Assembly (NCBI GenBank): GCA_049514555.1 | Contig: JBEKUY010000001.1 | Location: 434,001-498,000 of the forward strand | Reading direction: 5' to 3' | Source of the DNA: JBEKUY01 sp049514555 | GTDB lineage: Bacteria > Acidobacteriota > Terriglobia > Acidiferrales > UBA7541 | Length of the DNA: 64,000 nt | Shown: in pieces, positions 1 to 7,627 of the stretch | Layout of the letters: the number at the start of each line of letters is the position of its first letter | How positions within the stretch are numbered: the first letter of the stretch is position 1 | Translations under genes and position numbers: made by a program | Notes under the pieces: generated by a model | Database searches by the model: none | Seen by the model: only the letters and a program-made list of their open reading frames with translations | What the model was told of the DNA's origin: nothing

Positions 1-329
1 TCGGCCTGGGCGGTGACCGGGTTATTCCAGTTGCCGGCGGCCTTGCCAGTGTTCAGATCGAAGGCGAACTGGATCGGGAACTGATGCGGCACGCCCCCAT
101 TCGAGTCCAGAATGTTGGCATTGGAAAGTTGGCTGGTGAGCGTCCCCCGATGTCCGGATGCCGTGAACCGGGAAGCGTCTCCGCCACCCAGAAACGAATC
201 CGTGAAGAGGTCGTTGGTAAGACGAGAGACCTCAAAGGAGATTCCTTCGTGGGTTCCGGCTTTCATCCAGTTCGCGAGTGTGTCCAACGCGTGATTTGTC
301 GCTTGTTGCTCTTGATGCTCTGACGCCAT
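1..329 (-). CDS. Hypothetical protein, 3' end cut by window edge
   Basis: An open frame runs leftward from ATG at 329 to the window edge without a stop, giving 109 residues that begin MASEHQEQQATNHALDTLAN. A G-rich Shine-Dalgarno stretch (GAGGGGGG) lies about 10 bases before the ATG. The sequence is soluble-looking, with no signal peptide or membrane segment. It starts with a helical part (ALDTLANWMKAG) and continues with a Ser/Thr/Asn-rich, probably beta part (GTLTSQLSNANILDSNGG). I do not recognise the family. It lies 114 bases downstream of the CHAT-TonB gene on the same strand, so it may belong to the same operon. The C-terminus is missing from the window. Confidence 0.7.
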   Translation of the reverse strand, partial: MASEHQEQQATNHALDTLANWMKAGTHEGISFEVSRLTNDLFTDSFLGGGDASRFTASGHRGTLTSQLSNANILDSNGGVPHQFPIQFAFDLNTGKAAGNWNNPVTAQA

Positions 330-443
330 GTCTAACGTTCCCCCCTCAGTTAGAGTTAGGCTGGGCAGCCGTGCAAATGGATAGTGTCCGAGCGCGCGTT
401 TTCGTTTCAGCGGGATTGGGCGCGTGGAAGGAGATTATGTGCA

Positions 444-3014
444 TTACCACTGCCTTTGATAGGGCACGACTCTGCTGCACAGGGTCTGCGCGGTTCCCGA
501 CTGCATCCCCACGATAGCCACGAACACGTATTCGCTCCTTGGACCAGCGTGGCTCAGCGAAGGGTGGCCTTCGATATGGAACTCAGCGGTGCCACTGGCA
601 GCCTGTGGCCCGAATTGAGAGTAAGCCAGTCCAGGCACGGGCTGTTTGGCCGCGCTCAAGGCGAGTCCGCGCACTCCAATAGATGAAAGCGGGTAGCCGC
701 CTTGGTAGGAATAGGGAACGGAAACGGTCAGTCTGTTGCCCTGATCCTTGAACACTGCATTTCCCAGCGAACAGGATGACGCACCGGCGGCGCTGTCAGC
801 CGGAGGTGCCGCGCCCGCGGCCGTGCTGGAAGCAGGCGGTGGAGCGGGTCGCGTGGCAGGCGCCATATTGTTGGGCGGTGTGTTCTCCGTCAGCGTATAG
901 ACGACGTCAATGGGTGTCTCGACCTCGACGGGCTGGCCGTTCACCAGCGTCGGTTGGTAGCGCCATTGTCTTACCGCGTCGATTGTGGCCTGGACTAACA
1001 GGGGATTGCCCGACGTAACGGAGAGCTTTTTGACCGTACCGTCCTTCGCGAGGACGGCGTCCAGTCGCACCGTGCCGGATGTGCGCGCCGCACGCGAAAG
1101 CAGCGGATAGACTGGGTTCACCCGCTTCAGGAGTCTCGCGGCCTGCACACCTTCGGCCTCGTGGATAAGCGTCGGCGCGGAACTATAAGCTGGGTGCTTT
1201 TCGGGAAGCACTCGAGACGCCGCTGTCGCGGGGGGCTTGGCGTCGGCATTCATCTCGACGTCCGAAACCGCAGGAACGGCGTGCACTTCGGAGAGGTCAG
1301 GTTTCACGGGAATCGCTTCGGGAGCTGCTCTCTTCACTTCCCCGACGTTCGCTGGGCCGGTGGGCGCCTCGGCTGTGAAGGAACGCGGCTCGTTGTTCAA
1401 CGGAGCGGCACTGCGCGTTTTGAAATAACGAGGAAGCCCCAGGGCAAGCCCGAGCACCACAATTGGAACCAGGATGTACACCCACGCTCGCGGTGTCAGT
1501 CGCTCATGGGCCACCTGTTGGAGTGTGGTGAAGACGTGTTTCAGCGCGGCCGCCCTTGCTGCCGCACGCTCCGCCTGCCGCCTCTTCCGTTCGAGTTCAG
1601 TTCGTTCCGCAGCGTGACGCGCAGCCTCGGCCGCCAAACTCGCTAAACGCTCTCGCTCGGCGTTTGCAAGCGCCAAGCGTTCTTGCTCTGCCTTCGCAGC
1701 GCGCTCCGCTTCGGCCGCGACGGCTGCTTCCGCGGCTCGACGTTCGGCCTCGGCTGCCTCGCGGGCCAGACGATCGCGTTCGGCTTGTTCGCGCGCCAAA
1801 CGCTCCTGTTCCGCTCTCAAGGCGCGTTCGGCCGCCGCACTTTCCGCAGCGAGGCGCTCCGAATCGGCCACGGTGCGCCCGCTGATTTGGGCGGCTGACG
1901 CCGCGGCGGTAGCGCGTTGCAGCTCAAACAGCACGCCTTCCTGTGCCCGCATGTAGAGAACGGGAATGGCCCATTCCTGGCCGAATTCCTCTTTGAAAAG
2001 GGCTTTCCGGGATTCAGATAGCGCGGCATCCACCGGATTCCCTTCCGCGACTGCGTGGTAGAACTCCTGCGCAAATACTTTGGCGGCGGCGTCGCTGATT
2101 TCAAATTGCATGGCGATTACGGCAGGCACGCGCTGCTGGAGAAGACTCTGCGCGACACCGGAGAATGGGTCCTGGCGGGAACTGCGCGCGCCCTCACAGG
2201 CGTTCAAGACCGCCAGCCGGAGCGAGCGGTGATCGTGAAGCAGCATGCCGAGCATTTCACCGCGAACCGGATACGACATGCCGCTCTCGTCCTCAAACTG
2301 GAGGACACCGTCCTGCGCAACTATGTCGAAGCCGCCATGGCCGATGAAATGAAGGATATGGAACGGCGCACCGCGGGCACACAGCCGCAAGGCGTCGAGC
2401 GTGGCCGACGGCAGCCGTTCCAGTTCAAGCTGCCCGCTCCCGGAGAGTTCGCCGAGCGATTCGGTGACTCTCTGCCATTCGCCCTCAACATCGAGACGCT
2501 TGAGATTGCGCGGGCCGGCGATCACAACAAGCACGCGGAGCGGCAACGACACGCGAAGAGGCGCGATGCGCTGCGGAAGGTCGAGGAAACGCACCAGCGG
2601 AGTCTCACTCGATATGGTCAAAAACTGGTTTTGATTGGCATCGTAGAGAAATTCCCAGGGCAAATCCGCCAACGCCGGAACATCGGTCAAACGAAGCCGG
2701 AGGCGCAACCCGCGGTCACTGTCAATGGCGCGTTCCATGCTTCCCCGCAGCTGAGCGAACATCTCGCCGGAAAAGACCGCGTTGAACAGCTTGCCGCCAA
2801 ACTCCTTGGCCGCGCCCAGCTCGGGCGCGTCCACGCGGCGCATGGTTCGTCGGACCTGACCGATGCGATTTAGGAAATTGCTGACTTCCACGTCCGTGAA
2901 GGGCAGAGCGAACTCAGCCGTAGCCTGTCCGGTCGGCGCGTTCAGCAATCGGACGCGATACTTCCTACCGGCGGGCTCAATCTGCAGGTCAAAATCGTCG
3001 TACCTCAGCGACAC
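444..3014 (-). CDS. CHAT-domain protein with coiled coil, one TM segment and TonB C-terminal domain
   Basis: This is an 856-residue multidomain protein. Residues about 100-365 form a CHAT (caspase-HetF-associated) peptidase-like domain, with the expected histidine in HFIGHG (H226) and cysteine in NACEG (C273). Residues about 380-495 are an Ala/Glu/Arg heptad-rich coiled coil resembling TolA. Residues about 511-528 (WVYILVPIVVLGLALGLP) are a single membrane helix. Residues about 540-610 are Pro/Ala-rich, and 625-708 match a TonB C-terminal domain (PVYPLLSRAARTSGTVRLDA, then AVRQWRYQP). An uncharacterised C-terminal domain with a cysteine pair covers 745-856. Predicted topology is CHAT in the cytoplasm and TonB domain in the periplasm. 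Translation starts at GTG 3014, three bases after the stop of the Trypco1 gene, so the two are probably coupled. Known CHAT proteins act as proteases in signalling or conflict systems; any role here is inferred. Confidence 0.88.
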   Translation of the reverse strand: MSLRYDDFDLQIEPAGRKYRVRLLNAPTGQATAEFALPFTDVEVSNFLNRIGQVRRTMRRVDAPELGAAKEFGGKLFNAVFSGEMFAQLRGSMERAIDSDRGLRLRLRLTDVPALADLPWEFLYDANQNQFLTISSETPLVRFLDLPQRIAPLRVSLPLRVLVVIAGPRNLKRLDVEGEWQRVTESLGELSGSGQLELERLPSATLDALRLCARGAPFHILHFIGHGGFDIVAQDGVLQFEDESGMSYPVRGEMLGMLLHDHRSLRLAVLNACEGARSSRQDPFSGVAQSLLQQRVPAVIAMQFEISDAAAKVFAQEFYHAVAEGNPVDAALSESRKALFKEEFGQEWAIPVLYMRAQEGVLFELQRATAAASAAQISGRTVADSERLAAESAAAERALRAEQERLAREQAERDRLAREAAEAERRAAEAAVAAEAERAAKAEQERLALANAERERLASLAAEAARHAAERTELERKRRQAERAAARAAALKHVFTTLQQVAHERLTPRAWVYILVPIVVLGLALGLPRYFKTRSAAPLNNEPRSFTAEAPTGPANVGEVKRAAPEAIPVKPDLSEVHAVPAVSDVEMNADAKPPATAASRVLPEKHPAYSSAPTLIHEAEGVQAARLLKRVNPVYPLLSRAARTSGTVRLDAVLAKDGTVKKLSVTSGNPLLVQATIDAVRQWRYQPTLVNGQPVEVETPIDVVYTLTENTPPNNMAPATRPAPPPASSTAAGAAPPADSAAGASSCSLGNAVFKDQGNRLTVSVPYSYQGGYPLSSIGVRGLALSAAKQPVPGLAYSQFGPQAASGTAEFHIEGHPSLSHAGPRSEYVFVAIVGMQSGTAQTLCSRVVPYQRQW

Positions 3015-3017
3015 GAG

Positions 3018-3359
3018 CTACTTCCCCCCAGTACCGCTCTTCCTCCAGGTCAAGTTGACCTTGAAGTTCGCTTCGGCGGCCGCTTTGGCGATCACCGCGC
3101 CGGTTTCCGCGTTCATCATCACGCCGAACTCGACGGCGACTTCATCGGGCGGCTGCGCCAGAGACCGAAGCGATTGCAGCATGCTTTCGGCTGCACCCTT
3201 CACCTTTTCCAGCCCTGATTCAAATGTGTCAGCGGCCTTGGCGATTGCTTCCGCAGGAGACGCCCCCCGCATGACTCTGCGTACGGAGTTCTGCGAGTCA
3301 TCTACTTCCACAATAAGGAAGCCGCCACCTTCGAGTGGGAATTGCGCAAGCATGGCCAT
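3018..3359 (-). CDS. Trypsin-co-occurring domain protein (Trypco1 / CU044_2847 family)
   Basis: This 113-residue protein matches the small Trypco1 family, recognised from FLIVEVDD, an amphipathic helix with LEKVKGAAESMLQSLRSL, the PPDEVAVEFGVMMNAETGAV stretch and the terminal ANFKVNLTWRK. Members are encoded beside proteases and NTPases of predicted bacterial conflict systems. Their biochemical role is not settled; a sensor or adaptor is the usual proposal. The stop is three bases from the GTG of the CHAT-TonB gene, which implies translational coupling. The start may be ATG 3359 or ATG 3353. The frame stays open about 25 codons upstream without a canonical start, and an AGGAG motif lies near the top of that extension, so the true N-terminus is uncertain. 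Confidence 0.82.
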   Translation of the reverse strand: MAMLAQFPLEGGGFLIVEVDDSQNSVRRVMRGASPAEAIAKAADTFESGLEKVKGAAESMLQSLRSLAQPPDEVAVEFGVMMNAETGAVIAKAAAEANFKVNLTWRKSGTGGK

Positions 3360-3610
3360 CGGGTCCCCCGCCCAATACGGCTCACTGCCGAACGACCAGC
3401 TACGGTGTTGTTCTGTAAGTTCTGACTCCTAAAGGGAAACTCTACTCAGCACATGGAAACGGCGAACCCGCACCCCCGTCCCCGGCGGGTGTGCTGCAGG
3501 CAACCTTTCACTAGGATAGTGTCACAAACCGAGCTTTCGTTTCAATGGTTTCGGGGACAAACCGGGGAACTCGCAAAGTCGTTCCTGTATGCGACATTCG
3601 TGGGACTTGC

Positions 3611-3928
3611 CTAACGGCTGTCGAAGTCCACGTCGTCACGGTACTTCTCTCCCCGCAAGGTGTCTGCAAGATCGGCGCTCCAAGGCACGTTCGTGGAGAC
3701 ATTGAAGGTGACTGGCGCGTCCTGCTTCGGATTCTCCAGGACATGAGCGCGGCTGCCTACGAAGGCCTTCTGTCCCGGCAGGAAGTCAGGAACGAGATTC
3801 ACGCCCTCGACGCTCAGGCGGAAGTCCGAGAGCAGTTCGGGGCTAAGCATATCGGTCACGCGCACATCGAACTCGGCCATGACATTGGCGCCATCTTTGC
3901 TGACGCGGATCTTGTATTGAACGGCCAT
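3611..3928 (-). CDS. Hypothetical small protein
   Basis: This encodes 105 residues starting MAVQYKIRVSKDGANVMAEF. AGGGAGA sits about 9 bases before the ATG. The sequence is mixed and soluble, with alternating hydrophobic residues that suggest a beta-sandwich (KIRVSKDGANVMAEFDVRV, then VTFNVSTNVPWSADL) and a charged tail (KYRDDVDFDSR). No signal peptide or membrane segment is seen and I do not recognise the family. It is the first well-supported gene of the minus-strand block leading to Trypco1 and CHAT-TonB, with a 251-base gap before Trypco1. That gap may hold a second promoter, and membership of the system is only suggested by strand and proximity. Confidence 0.65.
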   Translation of the reverse strand: MAVQYKIRVSKDGANVMAEFDVRVTDMLSPELLSDFRLSVEGVNLVPDFLPGQKAFVGSRAHVLENPKQDAPVTFNVSTNVPWSADLADTLRGEKYRDDVDFDSR

Positions 3929-3932
3929 CGAG

Positions 3933-4169
3933 CTATCTCCCTTGCGGTGGATTTCCCGCGGCGGTACCTGAGACTCGAATTATCAGCTCCCGCGTCGCGG
4001 GGCGTCCTTCGCTTCCCGAGTGGCGCTGCGGGACGCACGGCTGCATGGTACCACCGCCGCATTTCATTGCGGATGAGCCGAGCTTCAGCCAGGGCGGCCC
4101 AGCACCGATCTTCCAACTGCGCGAATGGCCTCGCCTCCGGATCGTTGCAGCATGTCCGGCGAGGTGCAC
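3933..4169 (-). CDS. Doubtful small ORF upstream of 3611-3928
   Basis: A GTG-started frame of 78 codons ends four bases before the ATG at 3928, with the same TAG-CTC spacing as the Trypco1/CHAT junction. It is preceded by the same GAGGGGGGAAC string found in front of the gene at 329. Its translation is low in recognisable structure, and a second frame over the same bases (from a TTG at 4116, running into the next gene) looks more helical. This may be a real leader gene, a decayed gene or chance. It occupies most of the 305-base divergent region 3929-4233, in which I see no other feature. Confidence 0.2.
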   Translation of the reverse strand: MHLAGHAATIRRRGHSRSWKIGAGPPWLKLGSSAMKCGGGTMQPCVPQRHSGSEGRPATRELIIRVSGTAAGNPPQGR

Positions 4170-4233
4170 GTCAGTAGTGTTCCCCCCTCGCTCTGTTCAA
4201 CGTTTGCTGTTATCATTCTGATGGGGGGTTTTT

Positions 4234-6645
4234 ATGTGCCGACCGCAGACGTGGGCATTCGTATTCCTTTTTGTCCTGGGCGCGCCCTCGTGTTTTGGAC
4301 AAGTAGGCGGCTACAACGACAAGAAGTCACTCGCGGGCTATGTCCGCGACCAAAGTACAGAAAAGGGCATCCAATCAGTACGAATCGACATTCAGAACGC
4401 CCAAGGAATTGTGATCGCCACGACTTTCTCAGGCGGCGATGGCGCATACTCTTTCGATGATACGGGCAGCGATTATTACGTCTTGGTTCAACACGAAGGA
4501 TACGCGCCCTACCGCGAGCTTGTGAGAACCGAGGGAGCAGGGTATGTAGTGAGGGATCTGTACTTGCGCAGGCTGGATTCTGCCCCGGGGCCCAACGTCG
4601 CGAACCCAATTTCCGCGCATCAATTGAGCGTCCCCAGCAGCGCGCGCGGCGCCTTCGAAAAGGGGGTGCGCTTGGTGACCGAGAAATCCGATTACCGCGG
4701 CGCCGTCGCTGAGTTCCAGCGAGCGATCACGCAGTATCCCTCCTACTACGAAGCGTACACCGCGAAGGGGATGGCGCAGTACGTATTGGGCGATCCCACG
4801 TCAGCCGAAGCGTCCTACCGGAAAGCGATTGAACTGAGTTTGGAGAAGTATCCAGAAGCAATGCTGCGTCTTGCGACGATGCTCAACGACGCGAGCCGCT
4901 TTGCGGAAGCCGAGCCACCCCTGCGCAAAACGCTTGCCCTGAGCGACTCCTCATGGCGCGCTTATTTCGAGCTGACGCGCGCGCTCATCGGCCAGAAACG
5001 CCTAGCCGAAGCCATTGACAGCGCGGCCAAAGCCCGCGACCTGAAGCCGGATAACCCCCAAACGTACATCCTGCTCTACAATCTCCACATTCAAGCCAAC
5101 AAGTACGACTTGGCCGTGAGCGACGCCGACGGATATCTCAAGCTGGTGCCCAGCGGCCCCGCTTCGGACCGGATGCGCCGGATGCGCGATCAAGTTCAGA
5201 GGGCTCAAGCATCGGAGCGCCAGCCCGTTCAAGCCCCTTCGAGCACGGCAGTCGCCAATTCCCTGAAGGTCAGCCTGCGGCTAGAGGACGGCCTGCCGTT
5301 CAGTGGTTCAGCGAACGTTCGCCTCACGGGGTTTTTCGGTTCCGAGAGCGCCGGAAACAGCCCTGCCGGAGCCACCGGCGAAACCGTGTACCCCAATCTT
5401 CTACCCGGAAGCTATGTGGTCGAGGCCAGCGCGCCCGGCTTTGTGACGGTGAAGCAGAACATTGAGATCAAGCCGGATCAAACCGTGGAGACCCTCTCCC
5501 TGATCATGAAACCGGAAAGTCCCCGCGGCCCTGCGTCGGAAACTGGGGCGTCTCCCCTTTCAAGCCGATCCTCCATCATTCCACGAGGCGTGGATGACTT
5601 CGTGCCGGAAGTCGCGCCGGACCGGCCCTGCTCCTTGTTTGGCGTCTTGCAGGGTGCCGGCCAGCGTGCAGAACAACTCGTGAACAGCTTGCAGAGATTC
5701 ACCGCGGCGGAGCGCGTCGAGCACTTCAAAGTCAATTCCGCGGGTAAGCCGGACCCGGCCCCCGACGTCCGGTCGTTTGAGTATATCGCCTTGGTCAATC
5801 AGGATTCAAAGGGGGGATTCAACCTGGAGGAGTACCGAAACGGAAACGTCGTCGGTCCCCAACAGTTCCCAGCCGGAATTGCAACGGAGACACTGCCGGG
5901 TCATGCCCTGATCTTTCATCCCTCGCTCGCGTCTGACTTCAACTTCGCGTGCGAGGGACTTGGACAGTGGAAAGGACGACCGGCTTGGCTGGTTCACTTC
6001 GAACAGAGGCAGGACCAGCCCAACTCATTCCGCTCCTATGTGATCGGCGGGATCTCCTATCCGGTCCTGCTCAAGGGCCGCGCTTGGATCGATGCGGACA
6101 CTTTCCAGGTGGTGCGACTGGAATCCGACCTAGTCAAGCCCGTCGGGAAGATTCACCTGACACGCGACCATGTTTCAATTGAATATGGTACGGTCCAATT
6201 CCACACGGGTAACCAGCAGCTTTGGCTTCCGCAGACCGCCGAACTGTACGTGGAGTTGCAGGGAGGTCGGTTTTACCGCCGCCACACCTTCAGCGACTTC
6301 AGGATCTTCATGACCGGAGCGGCTCAGGAACTCCGCGGCCCGAAGGAATCCTTCTGTTTATCCAACACGTCCGATCGCGAAATTGTTGGGATTCTAAGTG
6401 CCACTCCTGCCTCGGGAACAGGAGCCGCGCCAGCATCCATCAGGTTCGCCATTCCTGCCAGAAACACCGTCTGCAAAACTGTCGGGCCCGGGAAGGACTT
6501 GGACATCCCCGTCGAGTCTCTGGGATCCGCCACGTTTGCCCATACTGGGCCTCCCGGATCTGTCCAGGGAGATGCTTTCCTGGCTAAACAGAGCACTCTC
6601 GAAATCATTCCGGATAGTTCCGTTCCAACCCCACCGAGTCGCTGA
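4234..6645 (+). CDS. Secreted carboxypeptidase-regulatory/TPR protein
   Basis: This encodes 803 residues. The N-terminal signal peptide (about 1-22) ends near SCFG-Q. Residues about 28-110 form a carboxypeptidase-regulatory-like beta domain (SLAGYVRDQSTEKGIQSVRI, then GGDGAYSFDD). About 145-320 is a TPR array (AVAEFQRAITQYPSYYEAYT, then AEASYRKAIELS). About 340-430 is a second carboxypeptidase-regulatory-like domain (GATGETVYPNLLPGSYVVEA). About 480-720 is an outer-membrane-sorting-type beta region often seen in large acidobacterial secreted proteins. The combination suggests an exported scaffold or binding protein, but no catalytic motif is visible. The gene is divergent from the CHAT block, and GGGGGG lies about 10 bases before the ATG as a plausible ribosome-binding site. 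Confidence 0.75.
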   Translation: MCRPQTWAFVFLFVLGAPSCFGQVGGYNDKKSLAGYVRDQSTEKGIQSVRIDIQNAQGIVIATTFSGGDGAYSFDDTGSDYYVLVQHEGYAPYRELVRTEGAGYVVRDLYLRRLDSAPGPNVANPISAHQLSVPSSARGAFEKGVRLVTEKSDYRGAVAEFQRAITQYPSYYEAYTAKGMAQYVLGDPTSAEASYRKAIELSLEKYPEAMLRLATMLNDASRFAEAEPPLRKTLALSDSSWRAYFELTRALIGQKRLAEAIDSAAKARDLKPDNPQTYILLYNLHIQANKYDLAVSDADGYLKLVPSGPASDRMRRMRDQVQRAQASERQPVQAPSSTAVANSLKVSLRLEDGLPFSGSANVRLTGFFGSESAGNSPAGATGETVYPNLLPGSYVVEASAPGFVTVKQNIEIKPDQTVETLSLIMKPESPRGPASETGASPLSSRSSIIPRGVDDFVPEVAPDRPCSLFGVLQGAGQRAEQLVNSLQRFTAAERVEHFKVNSAGKPDPAPDVRSFEYIALVNQDSKGGFNLEEYRNGNVVGPQQFPAGIATETLPGHALIFHPSLASDFNFACEGLGQWKGRPAWLVHFEQRQDQPNSFRSYVIGGISYPVLLKGRAWIDADTFQVVRLESDLVKPVGKIHLTRDHVSIEYGTVQFHTGNQQLWLPQTAELYVELQGGRFYRRHTFSDFRIFMTGAAQELRGPKESFCLSNTSDREIVGILSATPASGTGAAPASIRFAIPARNTVCKTVGPGKDLDIPVESLGSATFAHTGPPGSVQGDAFLAKQSTLEIIPDSSVPTPPSR

Positions 6646-6964
6646 ACGGCACAGGGAGTTCGCCAGGTACTGTGACACGGAAGGCGCAGGCTAAAGGCGA
6701 GTCAAGAATGACTGCGATGCGGACATTTCCTGCGGACCTAGTGAGCTTCTGAACCTGGTGCTTTCATATGTACTGTTCGTGTGCCATCCCGTCGCACCCA
6801 TGGCCAGCCGCTCCGCAAGTGCCCGGTAATCGTCTACACTGTTTGCCTAAAGACGAACCGTTCAGCCTGGCGGGACTGTGCATCGTTTCGCGAGGTTTTT
6901 AACGGAGTTGTTGGCGACGTGCGGAGGGAATGGTAGTCGGTCGATGTTAATATCGGGGTGGCAA
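6646..6964 (+). other. Intergenic region without recognised gene
   Basis: These 319 bases lie between the TPR protein and the acetyltransferase gene. The acetyltransferase frame is open back to ATG 6878, but the conserved fold starts only after ATG 6965. A TAATAT at 6948-6953 could be a -10 element giving a very short leader, but no convincing -35 partner is visible. No repeat or strong hairpin was noticed. Confidence 0.4.
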
Positions 6965-7408
6965 ATGAATCCCACGATTAGCGAAGCGGAGAGCGGCGAT
7001 TTGGAAGCGATACTGGCCCTGCAGAAGCTGGCGTTTCGCCGGGAAGCCGAACTGTACAACGACTTCTCCATTCCGCCGCTGAGGCAGACGCTCGAAAGCA
7101 TACGCGCGGAGTTTCCAAAGAAGACGTTTCTGAAGGCAGGCCTTTCGGGAACGATTGTCGGCTCGGTGAGAGGATTCCAGGAGGATTCCACGTGTTATGT
7201 GGAGCGGCTCGTCGTCCACCCGGATTATCAGAGGCGCGGCATCGGTGCGGCTCTCATGCACGCCCTCGAAGAGAGATTCCCCAACGCGAGCCGATACGAG
7301 CTGTTCACCGGGCATAAGAGCGAGGACAACATTCGTCTCTACCAGAAGCTGGGCTATTCTGAGTTCAATCGAGAAGGCATCCTCGTCTTCCTGGCAAAAA
7401 GAAGGTAG
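6965..7408 (+). CDS. GNAT-family N-acetyltransferase
   Basis: This 147-residue protein has a GNAT fold. It begins MNPTISEAESGDLEAILALQ (beta 1-helix 1). VERLVVHPDYQRRGIGAALM gives the acetyl-CoA pyrophosphate-binding motif (Q/R-x-x-G-x-G/A) after beta 4, and NIRLYQKLGYSEF is the typical motif B end. The reaction is acetyl transfer from acetyl-CoA to an amine; the substrate cannot be told from sequence. ATG 6965 is preferred over 6878 because family similarity begins there and the 29 extra residues look non-coding. The gene stands alone, with no operon partner. Confidence 0.85.
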   Translation: MNPTISEAESGDLEAILALQKLAFRREAELYNDFSIPPLRQTLESIRAEFPKKTFLKAGLSGTIVGSVRGFQEDSTCYVERLVVHPDYQRRGIGAALMHALEERFPNASRYELFTGHKSEDNIRLYQKLGYSEFNREGILVFLAKRR

Positions 7409-7627
7409 TACCATGGGGCATCGCTCGTCGCGTGAGGGGACGATTCTGCGATGCATTTGTTAATTGACTATGACAAACGGACCAGTCCTGCGAGAAAACA
7501 CAGTGCTCTCCAATAGGCGCAGTGGTTCTCTGGACACTCAAAACACACCACTTAGGGTCTTTGGCAAGCAACTGGACGCTTACCCACAGCCGCTGTATCA
7601 TTAGTTCTCCCAACCGCATGGATTGAC

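Noticed and set aside
3856..4116. TTG-started helical-looking frame upstream of the gene at 3928
   Set aside because: It runs 72 bases into the next gene and lacks a ribosome-binding site; it competes with the equally weak 3933-4169 frame.
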